From Nitrospira sp. (GTDB lineage Bacteria > Nitrospirota > Nitrospiria > Nitrospirales > Nitrospiraceae), in the NCBI GenBank assembly GCA_029194675.1, contig JARFXP010000003.1:186001-250000 (forward strand): a stretch of 64,000 nt of DNA, given 5' to 3'. The position numbers and the translations under genes were made by a program. Under the pieces are notes generated by a model. The model was not told the origin of the DNA. It saw only the letters and a program-made list of their open reading frames with translations, and ran no database searches. Positions 42,420 through 51,578 of this stretch are shown piece by piece (positions within the stretch are counted from its first letter, which is position 1; every line of letters starts with the position of its first letter).

Positions 42420-42595
42420 GGGCGATCCTCCCATGGCATGCTACTGTATGCGAGGTTGCGCGGCAAGATGTTTGACGAGGACTACCTCATTAGATCGAGG
42501 ATTCATGACAGCGGCTGGACAGACATCTTTGGAATCAGGCTGGGAAACTTCGGCTGAAAACTTAGAGAGGACTCCAAAGCCTCAGTTGCGAGCCT

Positions 42596-44359
42596 TCACC
42601 CATAGGCCATGGCATCATCCGATTGGCTCACTCGGTAAGCGAATCGGTGGTCTGAATGAGAAAGGAAATGCTGAGTTCCAAGGATCACGCAGTTATGACC
42701 CTCCTTCAGTTGTTGCTCTCGATACCGATGCAAATACTCCATCGCAGTGTGGTCCACCACATGCCCAGCCAAGATGATCATGAAGTTGTCTCTTTGATTA
42801 GGGAGGGCCTTGAGTTTCTCATCGAGTTTCAACAGATTCATGCAGCTGAGCGATGAGAGGTAGATCTTGTAGGGATGCTTCATATTTTTGGCCGCGACAC
42901 TCATGACGGGGAGAGATCCTTTTCTATGGGTGCGCCCATCTCCAATTCGGATTATCGGATCGCGGAACAACTCTCTAAATGCAGCCCAGAGGCGGGTAGA
43001 GAAAGATGCTGTGTGACCGGCATGGGATTCCTGCTCAATCGTCAGCGCCTTTACCACATCAAAGCAAAGCACGAGCATCTTCGTCACGGTTCCGGCGATT
43101 ACTCCGGACAAGATGTCTGATGTGGAGAGTGTGACCGCGACACAGACGGTCGCGACCAGGAGTTGCTCGACCCCGATCGAAAAAACCTTCAAAAAGATTC
43201 TCGGCGCACACAGTTTCCATCCGATAAAGACGAGCAACGCAGCCAGGACGGTGAGAGGGATTCTGTTGATTAGGTCGGTGCCGACCCATACAAAGAGCGC
43301 CAGGAAGAGGGCGTGGTAGAAATTCGCCCATAGAGTACGTCCTCCTGCGATGACGTTTGCCGTACTCTTGATTCCCCCTGGAATAATCGTCAATCCGCCG
43401 ACTAACCCAGAGAGGATGTTGGATACACCCATGGCCCGAAGGGTGACATTAGGGTCCGATTTTCTGCCGAATGGGTCGATTTTATCGATGGCGGCAATGG
43501 TGGCCAAGGTCTCCATACCATCGATCAAAGTCAGAGTGACAACCGTGGTCAGTAACGTAAACCATAGTTCTGGGCGCTGCCATATCTCCGAGAAATGGGG
43601 GAAATGGAATCCTTGGATAAGAGGATCTTTAGGGACATGAATCAAATAGGCTTCGGGGAGGTGTAGCATCCACCCGGCTACCCCGCCCAAGGCAACGGCC
43701 AAGAGTGGTGCAGGAAGATTCCTCGCCCAGCTTTGGTTCTTGACCATGTTGCTGTCGAGCGCGAAGAGGAGGGCCAACGTAATGCCTCCGACGGCGAAGA
43801 TCTCAAGGTTCATCCCCATGATCTGTGCGGGGATGAGGCTGATGGCTTCAGGAATGGATTTTGGTGAAGTCGTCAGGTGACCGAAGAGTGAGGGAATCTG
43901 TTTGATGATAATCAGCATTCCGATGGCGGCCAACATGCCATGGAGCACCGACATCGGGAAGTACATGACGAACCGGCCGACCTTATAGATACTCAGCAAT
44001 ATCTGGACTGCTCCTGTAAAGCAGATGGCCACGAGTACCAGAGGGTACCCTGCCTCGAGATCGCCTTGACCGAGAGTGAGAATACTGGCCAGTAGGGCGG
44101 GTGCGAGGCCTGCCGCTGGTCCGCTGATGGTGATATAGGATCCGCCGAGAAGAGGAAAGACGAGTCCTGCAATGATGCCTGAGATCACTCCTGTAATCGG
44201 AGGTGCCCCTGAGGCGAGCGCGATCCCCAGAGAAAGTGGAAGTGCCACCAGCGCAACTTGCAACCCTGCTACTAGGTCATAGCGCCAATGTTTTAACCCA
44301 GGTATCCCGTTTTGTGGTGTTTCGCTCTGAGGCCCAGCCAGGTGTTCAAAAGGCGACAT
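42596..44359 (-). CDS. SulP-family anion transporter with STAS domain
   Basis: A 587-residue transporter. Its first helices carry the SulP signature (VAGLQVALVALPLSLGIALA, SGAPPITGVISGIIAGLVF, GSYITISGPAAGLAPALLA), with 12-14 membrane segments in all and a cytoplasmic STAS-like C-terminal region (~480-575: KIYLSSLSCMNLLKLDEKLK ... FMIILAGHVVDHTAMEYLHR). SulP proteins move sulfate, bicarbonate, nitrate or other anions. No specificity can be read from sequence. With the DAB system and carbonic anhydrase in the same window, bicarbonate is a reasonable guess. Single gene, no partner in the same direction nearby. Confidence 0.85.
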   Translation of the reverse strand: MSPFEHLAGPQSETPQNGIPGLKHWRYDLVAGLQVALVALPLSLGIALASGAPPITGVISGIIAGLVFPLLGGSYITISGPAAGLAPALLASILTLGQGDLEAGYPLVLVAICFTGAVQILLSIYKVGRFVMYFPMSVLHGMLAAIGMLIIIKQIPSLFGHLTTSPKSIPEAISLIPAQIMGMNLEIFAVGGITLALLFALDSNMVKNQSWARNLPAPLLAVALGGVAGWMLHLPEAYLIHVPKDPLIQGFHFPHFSEIWQRPELWFTLLTTVVTLTLIDGMETLATIAAIDKIDPFGRKSDPNVTLRAMGVSNILSGLVGGLTIIPGGIKSTANVIAGGRTLWANFYHALFLALFVWVGTDLINRIPLTVLAALLVFIGWKLCAPRIFLKVFSIGVEQLLVATVCVAVTLSTSDILSGVIAGTVTKMLVLCFDVVKALTIEQESHAGHTASFSTRLWAAFRELFRDPIIRIGDGRTHRKGSLPVMSVAAKNMKHPYKIYLSSLSCMNLLKLDEKLKALPNQRDNFMIILAGHVVDHTAMEYLHRYREQQLKEGHNCVILGTQHFLSHSDHRFAYRVSQSDDAMAYG

Positions 44360-44781
44360 CGCACCCCCATCTGTTCAGGGACACTTGCATTCGTCACTCA
44401 CGAGATCGAATGTGCTAGCCGATTGCCAACACGGCAGCACGATGCTCACTGATTCACAAAGCACATCCGGTGCCTACGTTATGAAAGGACTTGGTTCACT
44501 CTGGAGGGACGCACAGTGCAAATACATGCAAGAATTACAATTAGTTGGACCATGTCGCGAGCAGAAGTGCCTAGCGCATTGCCATCGTTTTAATATTTAA
44601 GTGAGCGTATTGACTGTGATCATGTGGTGCGCATTCGCTCTTTTTAAAGGAGCGCCCCTATCTTTGTGTGGTTGAAGTTGGAGAGGTTGGTCGCGCGAAA
44701 ATCTGGCCCACGGGAAACTGGCTGAGATCCGTTGTGAGGCCACTCATTGCGCCTGCATATGGACTGTGCTAGCTATTCATC
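44360..44781. other. Divergent intergenic region (SulP / arfB)
   Basis: No gene seen. It presumably holds both promoters. An AT-rich patch (TTTTAATATTTAAGTGAGCG, ~44588-44607) followed by TTGACT could be part of a sigma-70 type promoter toward arfB, but spacing is not convincing. Confidence 0.35.
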
Positions 44782-45192
44782 ATGCTGCACATTTCATCGG
44801 CTATCGGCATTCCGGATCGCGAGATAGAGATACACGCCATACGATCGCAAGGTACAGGGGGGCAGAACGTCAACAAAGTCTCGACCGCCATCCATCTGCG
44901 ATTTGATATCCATATGTCATCTTTGCCGCAACTCTATAAAGATGCCCTGTTGATGCTGCGGGATCACCGCATCTCAGCCGATGGAGTGATCACGATTAAG
45001 GCTCAGCAATACCGCACGCAAGAGCGCAACCGTGAGGATGCGCTGAATCGCTTACGGACGCTCATTCAACGTGCGGCGATTCCTCGCAAGAAGCGAAAAG
45101 CCACCGCACCGACACGGAGTTCTCAGAATCGACGGATTGAGGGCAAGAAGCGACAGGGGCGCTTGAAGGTGCTTAGGCGAACGGTTGAGTGA
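44782..45192 (+). CDS. arfB: ArfB/YaeJ-type alternative ribosome-rescue peptidyl-tRNA hydrolase
   Basis: A 136-residue protein with the class-I release-factor catalytic motif RSQGTGGQNVNKVSTAIHLR (GGQ at 26-28) near the N-terminus. It lacks a codon-recognition domain and ends in a long basic tail (RKKRKATAPTRSSQNRRIEG ... LRR), which in ArfB inserts into the mRNA channel of stalled ribosomes. Size fits ArfB (~140). The known role is releasing nascent chains from non-stop ribosomes. The 3' end is partly duplicated at 36736-36831. Confidence 0.92.
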   Translation: MLHISSAIGIPDREIEIHAIRSQGTGGQNVNKVSTAIHLRFDIHMSSLPQLYKDALLMLRDHRISADGVITIKAQQYRTQERNREDALNRLRTLIQRAAIPRKKRKATAPTRSSQNRRIEGKKRQGRLKVLRRTVE

Positions 45193-45250
45193 CGAGGGAG
45201 GGTGACCTTCGTCGATGTCGAGATGGGCTAGGAACGGTGTTGCTCGGTTT

Positions 45251-45892
45251 TTACCTCGCGTTGGCTTGTGCCTGCTGCAGTACGGCTTCTGCCTCCGGGA
45301 CGAACTCAATCTGTTTGTAGTCCTTCGCTATAGCCAAAGCATCGGCCGCCAACGTCACGGCTTCCTGGTGGTGGCCGTGCTTGCACCGAACCTTGGCGAG
45401 TGCCAACCGGGCATTGACTGCTTCGGGTGCCTGCTTGATGACGTGTTGCAAAAGTCGCTCACCTTGCTCTGAGTCACCTCCAAGGACGCTGGGAAGCCTC
45501 ACCAGCAAGGTTCCCTTGGCCGAGAGCGCACCGAGGTGAGTCGGATCAATTTCGAGGGTCCGGTTGATTTCCTTCATCATGCGTCGAAGCCCGAAGAGTG
45601 AGGTGAGGGATTCTCCATCGATGCGGAGCAGCTCCCCCAGATTGCAAAACAGCGCAAAGTGGGCATCGGCGCTTCGTTCATCCGCCGCCACCGCACGCTC
45701 GCCCAAGCTCTGCCCCTGTTGGAAATGGGCCAGGCGCGTCGCACGATCCATGGCGAGTCTCCCGCGATTACATTCCTCGAGAGCCTGTTTGGCAAGTTGC
45801 TCGCCTGACTCCTGTGCGGAGGACGGCGTCGGCAAGAAGGACAGGCCGCCTGCCAGGACAGTCACTAGCACGAGAGTGTTCATCCGCATCAT
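45251..45892 (-). CDS. Secreted TPR-repeat protein
   Basis: A ~213-residue protein with a signal peptide (LVLVTVLAGGLSFLPTPSSAQ) and three or more TPR-like helical repeats (HFQQGQSLGERAVAADERSA, GLRRMMKEINRTLEIDPTHL, ERLLQHVIKQAPEAVNARLA, HHQEAVTLAADALAIAKDYK). ATG 45892 places the signal peptide at the N-terminus; ATGs at 45889 and 45883 are alternatives and the open frame extends to 46006. The repeat layout recalls TAtT/RMD1-like periplasmic TPR proteins. No partner gene is adjacent. Confidence 0.72.
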   Translation of the reverse strand: MMRMNTLVLVTVLAGGLSFLPTPSSAQESGEQLAKQALEECNRGRLAMDRATRLAHFQQGQSLGERAVAADERSADAHFALFCNLGELLRIDGESLTSLFGLRRMMKEINRTLEIDPTHLGALSAKGTLLVRLPSVLGGDSEQGERLLQHVIKQAPEAVNARLALAKVRCKHGHHQEAVTLAADALAIAKDYKQIEFVPEAEAVLQQAQANAR

Positions 45893-46045
45893 TGACGCAT
45901 CCAACCGGGGAAACTGCGTACTTTCCACGGCCCCTTCATCCGGCGAGCACCGAGGGGCAAGCCACGGCCAACATCTGACCTGAAAGGTACAATGTCCTTT
46001 CATCAAGTTGGCTGGATTCGATAGTGGTCCTCGATCGCCGATAGA

Positions 46046-46837
46046 TCATGCGATCCCCTGTTCACGGGAAGCCATCATGCCTAGAATATTGAATCCTCCG
46101 TCCACGTAGATCACTTCGCCGGTAATACCCCGTCCCAACTGACTTACCAAAAACAACGCTGTATCCCCGACTTCGCCCTGCTCGGTTGGGCGACGGAGGG
46201 GCGCAAATTCCTTATGGAGGTCAACCATCTTGGTGATGCCTGAAACCCCGCGCGCGGCCAGCGTCTTGATCGGTCCAGCGGAGATCGCATTCACGCGAAT
46301 GTTGAGCGGGCCGAGATCGTAAGCCAAGTAGCGAACAGTCGCTTCGAGTGCAGCTTTCGCGACCCCCATCACATTGTAATGAGGTACGACGCGCTCACTC
46401 CCGAGGTAGGTGAGGGTGACGATGGAGCCTCCGGCGGCCATCAACGGCAAGGCGGCCCTTGTGACGGCCACGAGAGAATAGGCGCTGATGTCGAGCGCCG
46501 TCGCAAACCCTTGTCGAGTGGTATTCACGAATTCTCCGCTCAGCTCTTCCCGGGGAGCGAACGCCAGGGAGTGGACCAGGAAGTCGATGTGTCCGGCTTC
46601 CTTCTGAACGTGCTGCATGAGCGATGTGATGTCACCGTCGTTGCTCACGTCGCAGGGAAACGCTTTCGCGCCCGGCAAGGTGGCGGCGAGCTCTTCCACA
46701 TTTTGTTTCAGTCGTTCATTCTGATAATTGAAGAGGAGTTGAGCTCCCTGGCCGGCCGTCGATTCCGCGATGGCCCAAGCGATGCTGTGCTTATTGGCCA
46801 CACCGATGATGAGTCCTTTTTTCTCCTTGAGCAACAT
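46046..46837 (-). CDS. fabI: Enoyl-[acyl-carrier-protein] reductase (NADH), FabI type
   Basis: A ~263-residue short-chain dehydrogenase-fold enzyme. Nucleotide-binding start GLIIGVANKHSIAWAIAES is specific to FabI, catalytic residues lie in YNVMGVAKAALEA (Tyr-x6-Lys), and substrate-loop region NAISAGPIKTLAARGVSG is present. It reduces enoyl-ACP in the last step of fatty-acid elongation. ATG 46837 follows AAGGAG; a GTG six bases earlier is possible. It is the likely target class for triclosan-like inhibitors, but nothing else can be said from sequence. Confidence 0.95.
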   Translation of the reverse strand: MLLKEKKGLIIGVANKHSIAWAIAESTAGQGAQLLFNYQNERLKQNVEELAATLPGAKAFPCDVSNDGDITSLMQHVQKEAGHIDFLVHSLAFAPREELSGEFVNTTRQGFATALDISAYSLVAVTRAALPLMAAGGSIVTLTYLGSERVVPHYNVMGVAKAALEATVRYLAYDLGPLNIRVNAISAGPIKTLAARGVSGITKMVDLHKEFAPLRRPTEQGEVGDTALFLVSQLGRGITGEVIYVDGGFNILGMMASREQGIA

Positions 46838-46946
46838 GAGCACTCTTCTCCTTCTTGAAGCTCAACGACATAAGCGTTGATGAAGATTCACGTTTCGCAC
46901 AAGACTGCTCCCGACGGACTCCAGTGGTGCCCCCACCTCGTCCTGA

Positions 46947-47486
46947 TCAGCCACACTCGCTATTTCGGATAAAGACCGCCTGTAGGCCGACGATCGTTTT
47001 CCCATCTCGGATTGTACCGTCTCGAATTCGTGCAATCGCCTGATGCAGCGGCATTTCGATGATCTCCAGCACTTCATCTCGATCCAAGTGCTGACGTCCT
47101 TTCGTGAGACCGGTGGCCTTGTATACATGAATCACTTCGTCCGCAAAGCCCGGAGCCGTAAAGATACTGGAGAGCAACTCAAACGAGGATGCCCGATAGC
47201 CGACCTCTTCTTCCAGTTCTCGTGCGGCACAATGTAAAGGATTTTCCCCGGGAGCAAGTTTTCCCGCTGGAATTTCGTAAATGAATCCGCCGGCAGCATG
47301 CCGGAACTGCCTGATTAAGACCACGGTCCCATCGTCTTTGACGGGCACCACCGCTGCCGCCCCCGGATGGCGGATTGTTTCGAGGTCAACCGTCACCCCG
47401 TTCGGTAACTGGACGGTGTCGATGTTGAGCGTGATAACCTTCCCTGAATAGATGTTGCGAACCATTGGATGTTCCATTCCGCTCAT
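46947..47486 (-). CDS. NUDIX hydrolase, ADP-ribose pyrophosphatase type
   Basis: A ~179-residue protein with a complete Nudix box, GENPLHCAARELEEEVGY, preceded by VLIRQFRHAAGGFIYEIPAG, the pattern of ADP-ribose/NDP-sugar pyrophosphatases (NudF). Family similarity starts at the VRNIYSGKVITL segment, so ATG 47486 (or 47477, 47465) is preferred over the long open frame to 47645, which overlaps gcvT. Known role: hydrolysis of ADP-ribose to AMP and ribose-5-phosphate. It follows gcvT by 46 bp in the same direction. Confidence 0.85.
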   Translation of the reverse strand: MSGMEHPMVRNIYSGKVITLNIDTVQLPNGVTVDLETIRHPGAAAVVPVKDDGTVVLIRQFRHAAGGFIYEIPAGKLAPGENPLHCAARELEEEVGYRASSFELLSSIFTAPGFADEVIHVYKATGLTKGRQHLDRDEVLEIIEMPLHQAIARIRDGTIRDGKTIVGLQAVFIRNSECG

Positions 47487-47532
47487 GGTGTTCAGCCGTT
47501 GGGCAGGCCGCAAACGCGAGATCGCGCTCCGG

Positions 47533-48633
47533 CTATTTGGAGTCGCGCTTGTAGAACGGCGGCTTGACGACTTTTGCTGGAACCGCTTTTCCTCGAATGT
47601 CGATGATGAGATCCGTCCCGAGTTCAGCATACTCGGAAGATACATACCCTAAGCCGATCCCTTTCTGGAGCAGAGGCGAAAGATTGCCGCTGGTGACTTC
47701 TCCGATGGGAGACCCGGGTGACGATGCAGAGAGAATCTTGAAGCCATGACGGGGGACCCCTTTTTCCGACAATTCAAAGCCGACGAATCGGCGAGACGGG
47801 CCGGCTTGTTTTTGAATCAACAAGCTAGGCTGTCCTACAAATTCCCCCTTCTCGAAACGCACGACCCATTCTGCTCCAGCCTCGATCGGCGTCGTGTGTT
47901 CATCGATATCGTTACCATAGAGCAGATAGCCCATCTCGAGACGCAGGAGATCCCGTGCACCGAGTCCCGCCGGTTTCAAACCGTACGCCTTGCCTGTAGC
48001 AAACAGCTTGTCCCAGACGGTCGAGGCTTGTCCGTACACATAGAACTCGTAGCCGAATTCTCCGGTATAGCCCGTTCGCGCCGCCAGGCATTCGACATCC
48101 GCGACTCGCACCGTTGTTGATTCTCTGAGCTTCAGCTGTTCCAGCTGTGATAATCCGAGCGATGCGACGATCGCTCGCGCAGCCGGGCCCTGCAAGGCGA
48201 TCTGAGCGATCTCTGCCGAACGGTCGGTGACCTGACAGCCAGGAACTCCCCGACTGTGCTCCGTGAGCCAAGATAGGATCTTGGCTCGATTGGACGCGTT
48301 GACGCATAAAAGAAATTCTCCGGCCTTGGCCATCCGATAGACGAAGACATCGTCCATGATGCCGCCCTGCTGGTTGCAGACCATCGAGTACTGCGCCTGC
48401 CTGGGCCGAAGTGCAGCGAGATCGTTCGTCGTCATGCGCTGGAGGAACGACTCCGCATCGGAACCGGTGACGACGATCCGCCCCATATGGCTGACATCGA
48501 ACAGACCGGCCTTGCTGCGGACGGTGTGATACTCATCCACAACGCCGGTGTAGTGAATGGGCATTTCCCACCCCGCGAAGTCGACCAGTTTCGCCCCGAC
48601 GGCGCGATGTTGTGCGATGAGGGGAGTGTGCAC
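47533..48633 (-). CDS. gcvT: Glycine cleavage system T protein (aminomethyltransferase)
   Basis: A 366-residue protein covering the GcvT fold from TPLIAQHRAVGAKLVDFAGWEMP through SKAGLFDVSHMG, QAQYSMVCNQQGGIMDDVFV, RTGYTGEFGYEFYV and the C-terminal barrel (VGQPSLLIQKQ ... PIGEVTSGNLSPLL, IGLGYV). It transfers the methylene group from the glycine-loaded H protein to tetrahydrofolate. The start is a GTG eight bases after the FKBP stop. No gcvH or gcvP is nearby in this window. Confidence 0.93.
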   Translation of the reverse strand: MHTPLIAQHRAVGAKLVDFAGWEMPIHYTGVVDEYHTVRSKAGLFDVSHMGRIVVTGSDAESFLQRMTTNDLAALRPRQAQYSMVCNQQGGIMDDVFVYRMAKAGEFLLCVNASNRAKILSWLTEHSRGVPGCQVTDRSAEIAQIALQGPAARAIVASLGLSQLEQLKLRESTTVRVADVECLAARTGYTGEFGYEFYVYGQASTVWDKLFATGKAYGLKPAGLGARDLLRLEMGYLLYGNDIDEHTTPIEAGAEWVVRFEKGEFVGQPSLLIQKQAGPSRRFVGFELSEKGVPRHGFKILSASSPGSPIGEVTSGNLSPLLQKGIGLGYVSSEYAELGTDLIIDIRGKAVPAKVVKPPFYKRDSK

Positions 48634-48640
48634 TGGACGG

Positions 48641-49084
48641 TTACCGCACGCCGAGCAATTCGACGTCGAAAATCAGCGTGGCGTTCGGTGGGATCACGCC
48701 GCCCGCGCCCCTCGGTCCGTACCCCAAAGCGGATGGGACGGTGAGTTTGCGTTTCCCTCCCACCTTCATCCCTTGCACCCCTTCGTCCCAACCCTTAATG
48801 ACTCGTCCTGCACCGAGGGAAAATGAGAAGGGCTGCCCACGATCGAGGGAACTATCGAACTTCTTGCCGTTCTCCAGCCAACCCGTATAGTGGACGCTCG
48901 CCGTCTTTCCGACGACTGCCTCATCTCCGGTGCCGAGCACCTGATCCACGTATTTGAGCCCGGACGATGTGGTGACCTCCTGAGTGTTCGATTGCTGCCC
49001 GCTTGTGGTCATAACGCTTCCCCCTCCCAGGATCGATGTGAAAACCAATAGTGTCATGATCAATGTCATACGAGAACGTTTCAT
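48641..49084 (-). CDS. FKBP-type peptidyl-prolyl isomerase, exported
   Basis: A 147-residue protein with a signal peptide ([18 protein letters not shown]) and one FKBP domain: [70 protein letters not shown]. Active-site aromatic residues (Y, F, W, Y, F) are in place. It catalyses prolyl cis-trans isomerisation in the periplasm or at the membrane. Start ATG follows GGAGAGG. It is the first gene of a three-gene run with gcvT and the Nudix gene. Confidence 0.9.
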   Translation of the reverse strand: MKRSRMTLIMTLLVFTSILGGGSVMTTSGQQSNTQEVTTSSGLKYVDQVLGTGDEAVVGKTASVHYTGWLENGKKFDSSLDRGQPFSFSLGAGRVIKGWDEGVQGMKVGGKRKLTVPSALGYGPRGAGGVIPPNATLIFDVELLGVR

Positions 49085-49144
49085 AGGCCTCTCCTTCGCT
49101 CATTGTATGGCATGGGCAAGATGGCGCGGTCAACTACGGAATGG

Positions 49145-50314
49145 CTAAGAGTCCCGTTCGGCAAAGAGCGCCAGACTAGCCGTGTACCCGTGCAAGAAAT
49201 TACGGTTTCCAATGGGCCCTATCTCACCTTGCGCAAAGAATCCCGCGATGGGAATCGGTCCCAGACGTTCCATAGTCGTGGCCGCATCATGGTTCGGCCG
49301 CCCAAAAAGCCCTCGACCACGGCCGCAACAGCTGAAGAGAAGCCCGCCGAGCGGAGGATGCCGATGGCGGGCTCGGTCGGTCGCCAACAGAAGGTTCAAA
49401 TCTTCCGCGGCTGATGCCCTGTCGCGCAGATGAAACTGCACGGTCTGGCCTTCTTGCACCACATCGCCGATTGCGATGGCGCCCGTGATACGGTCGGCTC
49501 CGAGTAGATTCCGAATGAGAAAATCTCCCCGCTCGAACCGATTCCGATGTTCGTCGATCACGATACCGAGATGGAGCGCCCGATGAGCGCGCTGCCGGTC
49601 TTCCTCCGTCAGCGATTCGAAGACGGCCTGCAATCGCTCCAAAGCCGGCACGCCCCCAAGTTCGTGAATCACATTGCGTTCGGCCTTCGTCACGATGAAG
49701 CGGTCACCGATCAGGCGACACCCTTGGGAGATGATCGGCCGAATATCCACGGCCCCCGAGAGGCGGACACCCACTAACCCGCCATCGAGGACTTGGTTGT
49801 TGAGGACCAATCGATTCATGCCGGCCTCTTGCCCACCTCCGGCTAATCCTCCGACCGCCTTCGTTCCAGGATAGCGCTCCTCCAAAAGCCCAAGGATATC
49901 CTGAACCGGCACGGTGAATGGATCGGCGAGTAAGAGGAACGACGCCTCCGGAACGCGCGGCTCGGGCCATCCCGAGAGGTGAAATTGATCGTGCGTCGGT
50001 GAAAACGAGGATCGCAACGGGTGAAGGTTGACGCCGGGAAGGACGGCGGCCCAGACGGTGATCGCCGGGACGGTTTCCAATTCCTCCGCTCCGGCAATCA
50101 CGCCCTCTCCACTGCAGCCGATCAGGAGGCTCGGGCGAAGGGTCCTTATCAACACATGAGTCAAGAGGTCGACCTCGGCGGCGTGATGAGCTGAAAAGAA
50201 GACGCAAGCAAGGTCGATCGGGGCGGCATTCAGCTGCGCCCGAATGTCCTCGACCACGGCTCGAGCCGCAGATTCCGTCTCTCTTGTTTTCGAGAGGGCC
50301 ACGGCAAATTGCAT
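49145..50314 (-). CDS. FIST-domain sensory protein
   Basis: A ~389-residue protein with FIST N and C domains: DLACVFFSAHHAAEVDLLTH, LLIGCSGEGVIAGAEELE, GGLAGGGQEAGMNRLVLNNQ, GGLVGVRLSGAVDIRPIISQ, and the C-terminal GGLLFSCCGRGRGLFG and IPIAGFFAQGEIGPIG. FIST domains are found in sensory proteins and are thought to bind small ligands such as amino acids; this one has no output domain. ATG 50314 is where family similarity begins; the open frame extends 69 bases upstream. The 75-aa gene upstream points the same way. Confidence 0.8.
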   Translation of the reverse strand: MQFAVALSKTRETESAARAVVEDIRAQLNAAPIDLACVFFSAHHAAEVDLLTHVLIRTLRPSLLIGCSGEGVIAGAEELETVPAITVWAAVLPGVNLHPLRSSFSPTHDQFHLSGWPEPRVPEASFLLLADPFTVPVQDILGLLEERYPGTKAVGGLAGGGQEAGMNRLVLNNQVLDGGLVGVRLSGAVDIRPIISQGCRLIGDRFIVTKAERNVIHELGGVPALERLQAVFESLTEEDRQRAHRALHLGIVIDEHRNRFERGDFLIRNLLGADRITGAIAIGDVVQEGQTVQFHLRDRASAAEDLNLLLATDRARHRHPPLGGLLFSCCGRGRGLFGRPNHDAATTMERLGPIPIAGFFAQGEIGPIGNRNFLHGYTASLALFAERDS

Positions 50315-50393
50315 GGTCTCGTCTCGTGATGTGGAAGGGTGGTGGATGAGTCCGGCACGAGCGAGGGGCGCGCGGGCTCGCAACGCGATCGAG

Positions 50394-50621
50394 TCAGACT
50401 CCTGGATCCATTCGCTGAGCTCTGGTCTGCGCTAATTTCTTATAATATCGCCACAGGTAGGAATGGTAGTCGTCCACCTGCGCAAGGAGGTAGTGGAGTT
50501 CTGTCGGATCCTCGGTTTCCAGGGCATGGATCATCCTGGTTTTTAGGAACTCACCGAAGGCTTCGGTCTTCTGCACCGCGGTCAGCAGTTGCAACCCGCC
50601 CCCGATCTGGTACTCACTCAT
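50394..50621 (-). CDS. 75-aa uncharacterised protein
   Basis: A small helical protein starting MSEYQIGGGLQLLTAVQKTE and ending in a Tyr-rich, basic helix (HSYLWRYYKKLAQTRAQR). AGGAGGGTGGT precedes ATG 50621. It is 79 bp upstream of the FIST gene, same direction. I do not recognise the family. Confidence 0.6.
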   Translation of the reverse strand: MSEYQIGGGLQLLTAVQKTEAFGEFLKTRMIHALETEDPTELHYLLAQVDDYHSYLWRYYKKLAQTRAQRMDPGV

Positions 50622-50683
50622 ACCACCCTCCTGGTTAACGTTCAGAAGGATAGCGAGGGAATCGCCACATTTGCAAGCTTGGC

Positions 50684-50909
50684 TCACTTTACAGCAGGCG
50701 CTAAAAATTCAGGTGATCGGTTTCGATGTGAACCGGCCAGCAGTGTTCTGAGGCGGACGAGGTCAATGGCTTCAATGCGGTGATTGTCGCGACCGGTGAC
50801 CGTGGTGGCCATGATGAGGGCATTGAGGATCGCTTCTTCCGTGGCCTCGACCGTCGCTGCGAAGAGCGGATTGAGATGAGTGTCGGCGAGATGCGTCAGG
50901 TGAGATCTT
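50684..50909 (-). pseudogene. Fragment of a second P1-family peptidase gene (3' end)
   Basis: On the minus strand the frame reads LTHLADTHLNPLFAATVEAT and continues EEAILNALIMATTVTGRDNH, matching the C-terminal ~55 residues of the intact peptidase at 55791-57017 (HLADPHLNPLFAATVEAT...), then runs ~20 codons to a stop at 50684. The DNA match (50771-50906 to 55842-55977) is ~85% identical. The 5' part is missing; the protease/radical-SAM cluster begins immediately beyond. Confidence 0.85.
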
Positions 50910-50936
50910 CATTGACCACACCCGCAGTGCGGATAC

Positions 50937-51570
50937 TTAGTTAGCTTGGACGCGGAAGCAGAGAATCGAAACGATGCGAAGTTCGCCAGGCGCGAGCGGT
51001 TCGATGAGGTGTGGGACTAGGCCGCCGAACACTCACGGCTCCTGCGTCGGGCGTGGCGCGAATGCGGGAGAGCGGCTCATGCTGGCGCTCTGGGTAAAAG
51101 CGCGTGAAGCTGCCGTTACTTCCATCGCGGTGGCGATCGAGGAGGCAGGTAACAACAGAGATATCGCACGTTTCGATGTCGCGATGGAGTGCGAGGTGGT
51201 TACCGGGGCGAGCGCAGTAAGTGTAGATGCCACTTTCGCCGCTTGGGCGCACGGGGGCATTGCAGATTTCGGCGAGGAAATGCGCGGTCTCAGGGTTACG
51301 ATAAAATGCCGCCTGCTCACGGCCGCCGCCTGTGCTGATGAAACGGCGTGCTGGGTTTCCGCCTCGCACCTCCTCGTCATCGACGGTAGCAATGGCGCTG
51401 GCGACAGCACTGTGGAGGCAAAGGCGCGATTCCACCAGGAGGCGTGAGCACGCATTGGCATCAGGAAAGTAATCAAATATCGCACGGCCTCCGTTTTTCA
51501 TCAGCCCGGAATCGCGTATGTCGCAGGGCAGGCGCTGCGGATTGCCGGTGATGGTGTGTGTACCGTACAC
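50937..51570 (-). pseudogene. 2OG-Fe(II) oxygenase-like gene with a single-base frameshift
   Basis: The main frame (209 codons from GTG 51570; ATG 51501 is the alternative start) has the prolyl-hydroxylase-like core GIYTYCARPGNHLALHRDIE with an HxD iron motif and CDISVVTCLL. After AGAVSV near 51039 it goes off pattern. The neighbouring frame continues with FGGLVPHLIEPLAPGELRIV and ends SILCFRVQAN at 50937, which carries the distal His and Arg expected for the fold. Inserting one T at ~51039 restores a continuous protein. So this is either a recent pseudogene or a sequencing error. It follows the propeptide-like gene by eight bases. Confidence 0.65.
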
Positions 51571-51578
51571 GGAGAGAG

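Noticed and set aside
50974-51447. 157-codon plus-strand ORF opposite the oxygenase gene
   Set aside because: Ala/Glu-rich shadow frame; the minus strand has the HxD oxygenase motif and operon continuity.
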